Under the pieces are notes generated by a model. That model did not search any database and had not been told where the DNA came from. It was given only the letters and a program-made list of their open reading frames with translations. From assembly GCF_029714305.1 (NCBI RefSeq), contig NZ_CP121647.1, positions 7,971,628 to 8,035,627 of the forward strand: a stretch of DNA of 64,000 bases, written 5' to 3'. Both the position numbers and the translations under genes were made by a program. Of the stretch, positions 36,095 to 44,759 are shown piece by piece; position 1 is the first letter of the stretch; every line of letters begins with the position of its first letter. Source of the stretch: Bradyrhizobium sp. CB3481 (GTDB taxonomy: Bacteria > Pseudomonadota > Alphaproteobacteria > Rhizobiales > Xanthobacteraceae).

Positions 36095-37444
36095 CTAATG
36101 ACCTACACTCTTCAAGGCGCCGTCGACCGCCTGGCCCAGCCGATCGACGATCATGTCGATGTCGTCCGGCGTCGCGATATAGGGCGGCGCGAGCAGCACG
36201 TGGTCGCCGCTGCGGCCATCGGCGGTTCCGCCCGCGGGATAGCAGCCAAGGCCACCTTCGAAGGCGATTGCCTTGACGCGCTGATGCAGTTTGAGCGCAG
36301 GATCGAACGGCGCACGGGTGGCACGATCGGCTACAAGCTCGATCGCCCAAAACAGGCCGCGGCCCCTGATGTCGCCGACATGCCGGTGATTGCCGAAACG
36401 CTCGGTCAGCCGCCGTTCTAGCTGAGCGCCGAGAGCCCTGACACGGTCCAGCAACTGCTCCTCCTCGATCACGCGCTGCACTTCGAGCGCCGCCGCGCAA
36501 GCCATCGGATGCGCCAGATAGGTATGGCCGTGCTGGAACGCGCCCGAGCCGTCGCGGATAGCATCGATGACGCGCCCGCTCGCCAGCATGGCGCCGATCG
36601 GCTGATAACCGCCGCCGAGGCCCTTGGCGACCGTCTGGATATCGGGCGCAATGCCTTCCTGCTCCCAGGCGTGGACCGTGCCGGTGCGGCCCATGCCGCA
36701 CATCACCTCGTCGAGCATGACGAGCGCGCCGTATCGATCGCAGATCTCACTGATAGCGCGGAAATATCCTTCCGGCGCCGGCACGCAGCCGGCGGTCGCG
36801 CCGACGACCGGCTCGGCGATGAACGCCGCGACGTTCTCCGGACCGAGGCGCTGGAATTCCGCATCGAGCTCCGCCGCCAGACGACCGACGAAATCGGTCT
36901 CGGATTCGCCGTCGCGCTTTTCGTGATAGGCAAACGCCGGCGTGACGTGGCTGAACGCGGTTGACAGCAGCGGCGCATAGGGCTCGCGGCGCCAGGCATT
37001 GCCGCCGGCCGCCAACGCGCCCAGCGTATTGCCATGATAGCTCTGGCGCCGCGCGATGAAGTGCCGGCGCTGCGGCTGGCCGATCTCGATGAAATATTGC
37101 CGCGCCAGCTTGATGCCGGCCTCGACGGCCTCCGAACCACCGCTGACGAGATAGGCATAAGCCAGCCCGCCGGGCTCATGGCCGACGAGCTTGTCGGCCA
37201 GCGCTTCGGCCGGCTCGGACGAGAAGAAGCCCGTATGGGCATAGGCGAGCCTGGACGCCTGCCGCGCCATCGCCTCGAGCACGCGCGGGTGCTGGTGGCC
37301 AAGACAGGAGACGGCGGCGCCGCCGGACCCGTCCAAAATCCGCCGGCCGTCCTCGGCAATCAGCCAGACGCCTTCGCCGCCGATTGCCTTGGGCGGAGTT
37401 TGACGCAGGCTTCGATGCAGCACCCGGCTCTGACTGGCGCGCAT
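36095..37444 (-). CDS. PLP-dependent class III aminotransferase
   Basis: 449-residue cytoplasmic aminotransferase. The PLP site shows SGGSEAVEAGIKLAR (phosphate loop), SYHGNTLGALAAGG, MLDEVMCGMGRTG (Asp to ring N) and TVAKGLGGGYQPIGA with the Schiff-base Lys. Similar proteins act on omega-amino acids, polyamines or aspartate-like donors; the exact substrate is unknown. ATG 37444 has AGAAAGG 9 bases upstream; a TTG at 37453 overlapping the RpiR stop is an alternative. Second gene of the operon after the regulator. Confidence 0.9.
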   Translation of the reverse strand: MRASQSRVLHRSLRQTPPKAIGGEGVWLIAEDGRRILDGSGGAAVSCLGHQHPRVLEAMARQASRLAYAHTGFFSSEPAEALADKLVGHEPGGLAYAYLVSGGSEAVEAGIKLARQYFIEIGQPQRRHFIARRQSYHGNTLGALAAGGNAWRREPYAPLLSTAFSHVTPAFAYHEKRDGESETDFVGRLAAELDAEFQRLGPENVAAFIAEPVVGATAGCVPAPEGYFRAISEICDRYGALVMLDEVMCGMGRTGTVHAWEQEGIAPDIQTVAKGLGGGYQPIGAMLASGRVIDAIRDGSGAFQHGHTYLAHPMACAAALEVQRVIEEEQLLDRVRALGAQLERRLTERFGNHRHVGDIRGRGLFWAIELVADRATRAPFDPALKLHQRVKAIAFEGGLGCYPAGGTADGRSGDHVLLAPPYIATPDDIDMIVDRLGQAVDGALKSVGH

Positions 37445-37449
37445 AATAG

Positions 37450-38325
37450 TCAACCTTTCTCGGCAACGTATTGCGACATCGCGGCGAGCCGGCCTTCGGT
37501 CTCCTCGAGCCGGCGCTTGGCCTTGGCACCGCCGAGCACGAAGCTGACCGCCGCCAGCGACTGCGCGATCGCAATGGCGCCGGTCAAGCTCGGAAAGAAC
37601 CCGGGCGATGCGGCCGCTTCGAACAGCAGCAGGTGATCGGCGCCCTCTGCCATCGGCGCGGTAACGGCATCGGCAATCGCGATCAGCGTGGCGCCGGAAT
37701 CATGCGCGGCGCGCGCCGACAGCACGCTCGCCCTGGAATAGGGCGTAAAGCCGATGACCACGACCGCGTCGCCGCTTCCGAAGGCGCCGAGGTCGAGATC
37801 CTCCGGACCGGCACCCCCGACCAGTTGCACCTCGTCGGGCCGGAACAGGCGAAGCTGATAGTTGAGCAATTCGGCGACGCTGCGACAGCTTCGAAAGCCC
37901 GCGATCCAGATTCGCCGCGCTTCATGCAGGGCCTTGGCTGCATCGGCCACCGAGCCGGTGGAAATGCGCGAAAGGCCCGCCGCCTCGGCCTCCAGCTTGT
38001 CGGCGACCAGCGATATCTCGGCGTGGGGTCCTTTGCGGCCGCCGCGGGTGCGGGCCGAGAACGGCTGCGCCTGCGCCGGCCGGCGCGCCTCGGTCAGCGC
38101 GGCGCGTAACTCATCCCAGCCGGAATAACCGAGCGCCTTGGCCAGACGTGTGAAGGCAGCGGGATCGGCACCGGCCTCGGCGGCAAGATCACGCATTGAG
38201 CGCGTGGTGGCGTCGTAATCATTGGCGGCGACGAAACGCCCGACCTGCTGCAGCCGCGCCGGCAGTGACGGCAATGCACTGCACAACTGGGTGAGCGGCG
38301 AGGATTTCGGTTGCGGCTGGGCCAT
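37450..38325 (-). CDS. MurR/RpiR family transcriptional regulator
   Basis: 291 residues from ATG 38325. An N-terminal RpiR helix-turn-helix (SLPARLQQVGRFVAANDYDATTRSMRDLAAEAGADPAAFTRLAKALGY) is followed by a SIS domain (about 130-260, IWIAGFRSCRSVAELLNYQL and VVIGFTPYSRASVL). SIS domains bind phosphosugars or related effectors. A 9-bp inverted repeat ends 8 bases before its start codon, so it probably represses itself and the divergent permease genes. Together with the next three genes it forms an amino-compound uptake and use operon. Confidence 0.9.
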   Translation of the reverse strand: MAQPQPKSSPLTQLCSALPSLPARLQQVGRFVAANDYDATTRSMRDLAAEAGADPAAFTRLAKALGYSGWDELRAALTEARRPAQAQPFSARTRGGRKGPHAEISLVADKLEAEAAGLSRISTGSVADAAKALHEARRIWIAGFRSCRSVAELLNYQLRLFRPDEVQLVGGAGPEDLDLGAFGSGDAVVVIGFTPYSRASVLSARAAHDSGATLIAIADAVTAPMAEGADHLLLFEAAASPGFFPSLTGAIAIAQSLAAVSFVLGGAKAKRRLEETEGRLAAMSQYVAEKG

Positions 38326-38332
38326 GAAACAA

Positions 38333-38363
38333 ATGTTGCATATATTCCGATTTGATGCAACAT
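38333..38363. promoter_or_regulatory. Operator-like inverted repeat between RpiR gene and AapQ-like gene
   Basis: Perfect arms ATGTTGCAT (38333-38341) and ATGCAACAT (38355-38363), centre to centre 22 bases, about two DNA turns. It covers the ribosome binding region of the rpiR-type gene and lies 61 bases upstream of the GTG start of the divergent permease gene. The placement fits autoregulation by the RpiR protein. Confidence 0.6.
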
Positions 38364-38423
38364 ATGAAACGCGCCCCGCCAGGACGCATGGCCGAAGATC
38401 GCTGCTGGAAGGATCCTTGTGCT

Positions 38424-39608
38424 GTGACGACATCGACGCCCGAACTCCGCCGCAGGCAATTGCGCTTCTCGCTGAGCCGCCAACAGATCATCGGCCTGAT
38501 CTGGCAGGTCGTGGTAGTCGGGATAGCGGTCGGGATCGTCGCCTTCCTGTGGTCGAACGCCCTGCATAATCTGTCGGCGCGCCGGATTTCGACCGGCTTT
38601 GCCTTTCTCGGCCGCGAAGCCGGGATGCCGATCGCGGACACCTGGCTCGCCTATAGCCCGAAGGACCCTTACGTCCGCGCCTTCATTGTCGGCATCGTCA
38701 ACACGCTGCGCGTCGCCGTGACCGGCATCGTGCTGGCAACGGTGCTCGGCACACTGATCGGCATTGCGCGGCTGTCGTCGAACTGGCTGCTGTCGCGGCT
38801 TGCCGCCGTCTACGTCGAATTGCTCCGCGACATTCCACTCTTGCTGCAACTCCTGTTCTGGTACGTGCTGATGCAGGGCCTGCCGGCGGCCCGCGCCGCG
38901 TGGAAACCGATCGAGGGCGTCTTTCTTTCCAACAGGGGGTTGGTGCTGCCCTCTATTCCGCTCGCGGAGGCGAATTTGTGGGTGATCGCCGCAGCATTGG
39001 CCGGACTGGTTGCGCTCTTCATCGTGCGGCGGCAACTGACCGCGCGACACGAGGCCGACGGCAAGGTACGTCATCTCTGGCCTTATACGCTGGCGCTTGT
39101 CGTCGGACTACCGGTGCTGGTGTCGCTCAGCCTCGGCGCATCCTGGACCATCACGATGCCGGAATTGCGCGGCTTCAATTTCGTCGGCGGGCTGACGCTG
39201 GCGCCGGAATATTTCGCGCTGCTGATCGCGCTCGTTACCTACACCTCGGCCTTCATCGCCGAGATCGTGCGCAGCGGCATCCAGGCTGTGCCGAGGGGAC
39301 AATGGGATGCGGCAAACGCGCTGGGGCTGCGCCGCAGCTTCGTGCTGCAGCGTATCGTGCTGCCGCAGGCGCTGCGCGTGATCATTCCACCGATGACCAG
39401 CCAGTACCTGAACCTGACCAAGAACTCTTCGCTCGCGGTTGCGGTCGGCTACCAGGACGTTGTCTCGATCGCCAACACGACGCTGAACCAGACCGGCCAG
39501 GCGATCGAAGCCATTGCGCTGATCATGATGGTGTTCCTGACGATCAGCCTCAGCATCAGCCTGCTCATGAACTGGTACAATGCGCGTATCGCGCTGGTGG
39601 AGCGCTGA
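38424..39608 (+). CDS. Amino-acid ABC transporter permease (AapQ-like)
   Basis: 394-residue inner-membrane permease. It begins RRRQLRFSLSRQQIIGLIWQVV and has the HisM/AapQ family features: long periplasmic stretch in the first half, YVELLRDIPLLLQLLFWY, and the EAA loop SGIQAVPRGQWDAANALGLRRSFVLQRIVLPQALRVIIPPMTSQYL. GTG 38424 has GGAAGGA at 8 bases; upstream ATG codons run through the operator. It is followed 4 bases later by the AapM-like gene. No ATPase gene follows. Confidence 0.9.
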   Translation: MTTSTPELRRRQLRFSLSRQQIIGLIWQVVVVGIAVGIVAFLWSNALHNLSARRISTGFAFLGREAGMPIADTWLAYSPKDPYVRAFIVGIVNTLRVAVTGIVLATVLGTLIGIARLSSNWLLSRLAAVYVELLRDIPLLLQLLFWYVLMQGLPAARAAWKPIEGVFLSNRGLVLPSIPLAEANLWVIAAALAGLVALFIVRRQLTARHEADGKVRHLWPYTLALVVGLPVLVSLSLGASWTITMPELRGFNFVGGLTLAPEYFALLIALVTYTSAFIAEIVRSGIQAVPRGQWDAANALGLRRSFVLQRIVLPQALRVIIPPMTSQYLNLTKNSSLAVAVGYQDVVSIANTTLNQTGQAIEAIALIMMVFLTISLSISLLMNWYNARIALVER

Positions 39609-39612
39609 TCCC

Positions 39613-40734
39613 ATGACCTCGATATCGGAGGCTCCACAAAACCCGCTACCATTCAACAGCGCGCGAACCCGCAAGGTCCCGGGTGGCTATGTCACCCGCT
39701 GGCTGCGCGCCAACCTGTTCGCCTCGGTCACCTCCTCGCTCATTACCGTGATTCTCGTCGTGCTGCTCGGCAAGGCGCTGCTGAGCGTCGTGCAATGGGG
39801 TTACTGGAATGCGATCTGGTCGCTGCCCGGCGACCAGACCGCGGCCTGCCGATCGATCCGCGGGATCGGTGCTTGCTGGGCCGTGATCCCCGAAAAATAC
39901 CGTTTCATCCTGTTCGGCACCTATCCATTCAATGAGCAATGGCGGCCGGCACTGGTCTGCCTGACGTTCATCGCGCTGTTCTTCGTGTCGAGCCGGCGCA
40001 GCTGGTGGCGCAAGGAGCTGGTGCTGCTCTGGGCGGCTGCGCTGGCGCTGATCGGCGTCCTGATGTGGGGCGGCATTTTCGGATTGAGCTACGTGCCGCA
40101 GGACCGCTGGGGCGGACTTCCGGTGACGCTGATCCTCGCGACATTCGGGCTCGCCTTCGGCTTTCCGCTCGGGATCGTCGTGGCGCTGGGCCGCCGTTCG
40201 AAATTGCCGGCGATCCGCTCGCTCTGCGTGCTCTATGTCGAGCTGATCCGCGGCGTGCCGCTGATCAGCCTCCTGTTCATGGCGAGCGTGATGTTTCCGC
40301 TGTTCATGCCCGATGGTGTCAACATCGACAAGCTCTTGCGGGCGCAGATTGCCTTTGTGCTGTTCGCCGGCGCCTATCTTGCCGAAGTGATCCGCGGCGG
40401 GCTGCAGGCGGTGCCGCGCGGCCAGCACGACGCCGCCGACGCGCTCGGGCTCTCCTACTGGAAGAAGAACGGCCTGATCATCCTGCCGCAGGCGATCCGC
40501 CACGTGATCCCGCCGCTGGTGAACACCTTCATCGCCTTCTTCAAGGATACCAGCCTGGTGCTGATCATCGGCATCTTCGACCTGCTGACGACGGCGAAGA
40601 CCTCGATCATCGATCCGGCCTGGCAGCCGTTCAGTGTCGAAGTCTACCTGTTCGTGGCGCTGATCTATTTCCTGTTCTGCTTTGCGATGTCCCGCTACAG
40701 CCGCAGCCTGGAGGCGCAGTCGCGCCACAGCTGA
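39613..40734 (+). CDS. Amino-acid ABC transporter permease (AapM-like)
   Basis: 373 residues, partner of the AapQ-like permease. It has YVELIRGVPLISLLFMASVMFPLF and the EAA loop GGLQAVPRGQHDAADALGLSYWKKNGLIILPQAIRHVIPPLVNTFI. The first 60 residues are polar and cytoplasmic. It ends the divergent transcript; the next gene (a chemoreceptor) is on the opposite strand. The ATP-binding subunit AapP is missing from this locus, so the system must borrow one. Confidence 0.9.
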   Translation: MTSISEAPQNPLPFNSARTRKVPGGYVTRWLRANLFASVTSSLITVILVVLLGKALLSVVQWGYWNAIWSLPGDQTAACRSIRGIGACWAVIPEKYRFILFGTYPFNEQWRPALVCLTFIALFFVSSRRSWWRKELVLLWAAALALIGVLMWGGIFGLSYVPQDRWGGLPVTLILATFGLAFGFPLGIVVALGRRSKLPAIRSLCVLYVELIRGVPLISLLFMASVMFPLFMPDGVNIDKLLRAQIAFVLFAGAYLAEVIRGGLQAVPRGQHDAADALGLSYWKKNGLIILPQAIRHVIPPLVNTFIAFFKDTSLVLIIGIFDLLTTAKTSIIDPAWQPFSVEVYLFVALIYFLFCFAMSRYSRSLEAQSRHS

Positions 40735-40781
40735 CAGCGAGGGGGCCGCCGCGGAACGGCGGACCAGCCGAACGCGACGAC

Positions 40782-42923
40782 CTATGCCGCCTTGATGCGG
40801 GCCAGGAAGCGGCCGACCTCGTTGCTGAGCGCTTCGGACTCTGCCGCAAGGCCATCGGAAGATTCCAGAACGTCGGAGGCGGTCTCGCCGGTCTGGTTGG
40901 CCGCGTTCGAGACGCCGACGATGTTGTTGGAGACGTTCTGCGTGCCGGCAGCAGCCTGCTGGATGTTACGCGCGATCTCCGCCGTCGCCGCGCCCTGCTG
41001 TTCGACCGCGGAAGCAACGGTGGTGGCAATCTCCGACATCTTGTCGATGATCTGGCCGATGCCCTTGATGGTATCCACCGCTTCCTGGGTCGAGTCCTGA
41101 ATGGCCGCGACCTGCGCGGTGATGCCTTCGGTGGCGCGCGCGGTCTGCGTGGCAAGGTTCTTGACCTCGGAGGCGACGACAGCAAAGCCCCTGCCGGCCT
41201 CCCCTGCGCGCGCCGCTTCGATGGTCGCGTTCAGCGCCAAGAGGTTGGTCTGCGCGGCAATGGTATTGATCAAGCCGACTACCTCGCCGATGCGGTTCGC
41301 TGCGCTGGCAAGCTCGGTGACCGTGACTTCGCTCTTCGCCACCTGCTCGACGGCCTGGGCCGCGATCCGTGCGGATTCGCCGACCTGCCGGGAAATCTCC
41401 CCGATCGAGCTCGATAGTTCCTCGGTCGCCGACGCCACCGTCTGGACGTTCGTCGCGGCCTGTTCCGAGGCGGATGCGACCGCGCCGGTCTGTTCCTTGG
41501 CCTGCGCCGCGACCAGCGACATCTTCTCCGCTGAACCCTTCATGCGAGAGGCGGCGTTCGACACCGCGGCCAGCGCGCTGGTTGCGCCGTCGTTGAACTC
41601 GCGCGTCAACTGGTCGATCAGCGCGGCCTGCCGTTGCTTCGCCTCCTGCTCGGCAGCCTTTTCCGCCGCGGCCGCGTTGGCCTGGACGATGCCTTCGCGG
41701 AATACCGACAGCGCTTCCGCCATCTGGCCGATCTCGTCGCCACCGCGCTTCGTATCGACCTCGGCCGAGAGGTCGCCATCGGCAAGACGCGTCATGGTCT
41801 TCTCCAGGCCGACCAGCCGCGCCACCAGATTGCGGCCGATATAGAACCAGACGAATAGCGCGGCGCCGGCGACGCTGATCGCCGCGATCATCAGCATGAC
41901 GGAAGTACCAAAGCCGATCGCCTCATCGGACCGGTCGGTGGCCTCCTTGGTCTTGTTGGTGACAGCCTTGACCTGGGCGGCGACTTCCTTGGCAAGCTCG
42001 CCGGTCAGGCCGCGCGTCTCGTCCAGCAGTTTCTGGCCGAGCTGGCTCGCGGCAAGCTCCTTGCGGCGCGTCTCGAAGATCGTTTCGCCCGAGCCGAGCT
42101 TCAGCCAGGCCTCGCCCGCCTTCGGCAGGCCTTCGGTCGGCTGCAGGGTGTTGACGATATCGAGCTTCTCCTCGACCTTGGCCGACATCGCCTTGAAATT
42201 CTTCTCCAGTGTCGCAACGCTTTCGGCGTTCGGCGCGACCGCCGCGCGGTCCAAGAGACTCGACGCCAGATTGACGAAGCCGACCAGGTCGGCAAAGCCC
42301 TGCGACACCGGCACCTGGGTCGAAACCAGCTTGAGCAGCGTCATCATGGTCTGGTTGGCGTCGCCGCCGAGCGTCATCGAGACCATGGTGATGTCGGCTT
42401 GGGCCTTTTCACCGGCCGGAAGCAGAACGTCGTTGAGCTTAGTCTGCGTGTTCTGGGCGGCCTTCACGATCTCTTCGCCGCGGGCGCTGAGCTTGAGGCG
42501 ATCGTCGACGGCGCCATCGAGCGCAGCCAGCTTGGTATTCATGGCCGCGATCAGCGTCTTCAGCCGGTCGATCGCCTCGCGATCGGATTGCGTGCGGGCG
42601 ACGTCGTCGAGCCGCTTGGCGATGCCGTCCTGACGTGCCTTTAGCGCGGCCATTTCCTGCTGCCGCTGCGCCTGCGATTTTGCCGCCAGCAGCGTCGGCG
42701 CGGAACCGGCGAGCGCCTGGGTGTCCGTCTGCAATCCCAGCGTTTCGACAATCTCGGGAATGTTGCGGCCGGCAACGCCGTGGAAAAGATCGCGAACCTG
42801 CGAGAACATCAGCCAGGCGGCGCCGCCCGCGATGACGGTGGTCCCCGATACCGCAGCGAAAGCGAAGAAAAGCTTGGCCCGGATGCCGAGTTTGCGAGTT
42901 GATGTCACGGTCTGTTTCCTCAA
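40782..42923 (-). CDS. Methyl-accepting chemotaxis protein, large helical sensor
   Basis: 713-residue chemoreceptor. TM1 about 16-38, a large helical periplasmic domain (about 39-340) without a Cache pattern, TM2 about 345-368 and a HAMP. The signalling part has [39 protein letters not shown] and the methylation helix AVEQQGAATAEIARNIQQAA. Its start lies 21 bases after the stop of a TRAP-type binding protein gene on the same strand, suggesting that the receptor senses a substrate through that protein. No TRAP permease is present. Confidence 0.92.
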   Translation of the reverse strand: MRKQTVTSTRKLGIRAKLFFAFAAVSGTTVIAGGAAWLMFSQVRDLFHGVAGRNIPEIVETLGLQTDTQALAGSAPTLLAAKSQAQRQQEMAALKARQDGIAKRLDDVARTQSDREAIDRLKTLIAAMNTKLAALDGAVDDRLKLSARGEEIVKAAQNTQTKLNDVLLPAGEKAQADITMVSMTLGGDANQTMMTLLKLVSTQVPVSQGFADLVGFVNLASSLLDRAAVAPNAESVATLEKNFKAMSAKVEEKLDIVNTLQPTEGLPKAGEAWLKLGSGETIFETRRKELAASQLGQKLLDETRGLTGELAKEVAAQVKAVTNKTKEATDRSDEAIGFGTSVMLMIAAISVAGAALFVWFYIGRNLVARLVGLEKTMTRLADGDLSAEVDTKRGGDEIGQMAEALSVFREGIVQANAAAAEKAAEQEAKQRQAALIDQLTREFNDGATSALAAVSNAASRMKGSAEKMSLVAAQAKEQTGAVASASEQAATNVQTVASATEELSSSIGEISRQVGESARIAAQAVEQVAKSEVTVTELASAANRIGEVVGLINTIAAQTNLLALNATIEAARAGEAGRGFAVVASEVKNLATQTARATEGITAQVAAIQDSTQEAVDTIKGIGQIIDKMSEIATTVASAVEQQGAATAEIARNIQQAAAGTQNVSNNIVGVSNAANQTGETASDVLESSDGLAAESEALSNEVGRFLARIKAA

Positions 42924-42944
42924 TTCTTGAGCGCAGCTTGTTCT

Positions 42945-44000
42945 TTACCTGGCGGCAAGCTTGTACTGCTGGACCAATTCCCTGGCGCGGGCATAAAGCC
43001 GCTCGCCGTCAATGCCGAGCTTGGCCATGTTGACCTTCCATTCGGCGACCGCCGGCGCGGTGACCCGCTGCAGATCGGCGCGCTGGTCGTCCGTAAAGGC
43101 GAGCGCTGCAAAACGCGGATCGCTCTGCAGCTTCTTCTTGGTAACGGCTTCCTGCGCCTCGCGGATGCGTGCGCTGCCCATGGCGAGGTCGGAAGAATGC
43201 TTTTCGATGATCTTCTTCAGATCCGATGGCATCGATTCCCACGTGGCGCGGTTCATGACGATCATCAGCGCCGGCGCCGCCAGCCGCGCATCGATCACGA
43301 CCTTGAGCTGGTCGACGAGAAACTTGCCGCCCGCGCCCTTGGTCGTGGTCGTGGAGTCCCAGCCATAGGCGATCGCATCGACATAACCGCTGGCGATCGT
43401 GTCGCCGATCATATTGAGGGGAATGCCGAGCGGCACCGCACCGAGCTTGGCGAGCGCGACACCCACCGTCGTGCTGGGCGTGCGCATCCGCAGGCCGCGG
43501 AAATCTTTTACCGACTGGATCTTCTTGCCGGTCGTGAAGATCGGATAGGGCGGCAACACATAAAGGCCGAGCACCTTGACCGAGGCGTAGTCCTTGTCGA
43601 GCAGGCCTTCCTTGTAGAGCGACATCATCGCCGAGGTGCCCGAGATCGAGTTATCGAACATGAAGGGCAGTTCCATCACTGATGATTGCGGGAAGCGGCC
43701 CGGATGGTATCCCTGCACGGTCGCCGCCATCTCGATGGCGCCCTTCTCGACCATGGTGAACAGCTCGGCCGGCTTGCCGTAACCGCCGATCGGCTTCAGC
43801 GCCACTTCGATGCGTCCGCCGGACTCCTCTTCGACCGCCTTGGCAAACGGCAGCAGGACCTGATCGTAGGCCGGCGTGTTTTCGGTGTTGATCGAGCCGA
43901 AACGCAGAACCACATCCGCAGCAGATGCAGGCGTCACGAAGAAGGTAGCGAGACCAAGCAGGGCTGTGGCCGCGGATGGAATCCTGGTGCGGGAGAACAT
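42945..44000 (-). CDS. TRAP-type substrate-binding protein (DctP family)
   Basis: 351 residues from ATG 44000. Signal peptide ends FVTPASA-ADV. The TRAP DctP fold shows DVVLRFGSINTENTPAYDQVLLPFAKAVEEESGGRIEVA, GAIEMAATVQGYHPGRFP, and the carboxylate-binding Arg region DFRGLRMRTPST. The DctQ and DctM membrane genes are absent; the next gene is a chemoreceptor. So it may act as a ligand-sensing partner rather than in transport. A 22-bp perfect palindrome lies about 165 bases upstream. Confidence 0.9.
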   Translation of the reverse strand: MFSRTRIPSAATALLGLATFFVTPASAADVVLRFGSINTENTPAYDQVLLPFAKAVEEESGGRIEVALKPIGGYGKPAELFTMVEKGAIEMAATVQGYHPGRFPQSSVMELPFMFDNSISGTSAMMSLYKEGLLDKDYASVKVLGLYVLPPYPIFTTGKKIQSVKDFRGLRMRTPSTTVGVALAKLGAVPLGIPLNMIGDTIASGYVDAIAYGWDSTTTTKGAGGKFLVDQLKVVIDARLAAPALMIVMNRATWESMPSDLKKIIEKHSSDLAMGSARIREAQEAVTKKKLQSDPRFAALAFTDDQRADLQRVTAPAVAEWKVNMAKLGIDGERLYARARELVQQYKLAAR

Positions 44001-44163
44001 TCTGTTTCCTTGATCACCGTCAGCTGTCGAGTTCGGCTCGCAGCAACTGTCGGTCGCATGGCGGGTCCTTGACAGCATCGACCATAGCTTTCGCGAATTA
44101 ATCGCGGGTAAAGCTTGCAACGGGGCTAAGGCTCCGTAGGAACACGGATTCTCTTCCGCAAAA

Positions 44164-44185
44164 AAGAATGACGGCCGTCATTCTT
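44164..44185. promoter_or_regulatory. 22-bp perfect palindrome, candidate operator
   Basis: Half-site AAGAATGACGG meets its reverse complement with no spacer. It stands in the gap upstream of the dctP-mcp transcript. Perfect symmetry of this length suggests a TetR/GntR-type site. It is not part of the dispersed repeat families. Confidence 0.55.
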
Positions 44186-44247
44186 CGCGAAGCCTCGTAT
44201 GAATTGGTCGACCCGTCAGCGGTTGGTAGGCCCGGCGTCTCGGCGCG

Positions 44248-44610
44248 CTACACCTTCACCAGGCTTTCGAAGCCGCCATAGATCATCCGCTTGCCGTCGA
44301 ACGGCGGCGAAGTGTCTTTCCCGAACATGTCCTTGAGCCGTGGGTCCGCCATCACCTTGGCGTTGATCTTGTCGCGCTGGGCGCGCGACTTATAGGTAAT
44401 CCAGGCGAACACGACGACTTCGCCCGGCTTCAGCTTGACGCTGCGCGGGAACGAGGTGAACTTGCCGACCTTGACGTCGTCAGCGACCCATTCGCGATAA
44501 TCCAGCGCGCCGTATTCGCGCCAGATCTTGCCGCACTTCTTCGAAATGCGGATATAGGCTTCGAGATTCTTCTTGGGCACGGGAACGATGAAGCCGTCGA
44601 CGTAAGGCAT
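44248..44610 (-). CDS. DUF1428 family protein (YbaA-like)
   Basis: 120 residues from ATG 44610. Typical of the family: YVDGFIVPVPKKNLEAYIRISKK, WREYGALDYREWVADDV, and PGEVVVFAWITYKSRAQRDKIN, with DPRLKDMF near the end. Small ferredoxin-like barrel of unknown function, often encoded with AHSA1 and ArsR-type genes as here. Separated from the DUF899 gene by a dispersed repeat, so the transcript link is unsure. An upstream extension of the frame lies in the repeat and was rejected. Confidence 0.87.
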   Translation of the reverse strand: MPYVDGFIVPVPKKNLEAYIRISKKCGKIWREYGALDYREWVADDVKVGKFTSFPRSVKLKPGEVVVFAWITYKSRAQRDKINAKVMADPRLKDMFGKDTSPPFDGKRMIYGGFESLVKV

Positions 44611-44636
44611 TACGAGTTTCCTCTTCACGTTGAAGA

Positions 44637-44750
44637 CGTCATTGCGAGCGCAGCGAAGCAATCCACCTATCCGTCGTGCCGTGACATGGATTGCTTCGCG
44701 GAGCCTGTCATCGGGTGCGCGGGCGCGCGACCCGTTGGCTCGCAATGACG
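44637..44750. repeat. Dispersed palindrome, CGTCATTGCGAG family (copy 2)
   Basis: Outer arms CGTCATTGCGAGCG and CGCAATGACG, inner GAAGCAATCCA/TGGATTGCTTC. It carries an insert with GCGGAGCCTGTCATCGGG and CGCGCGACCCGTTGGC also found in copy 4 (52034-52154). Lies between two same-strand genes. Confidence 0.88.
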
Positions 44751-44759
44751 GCGTACCTT

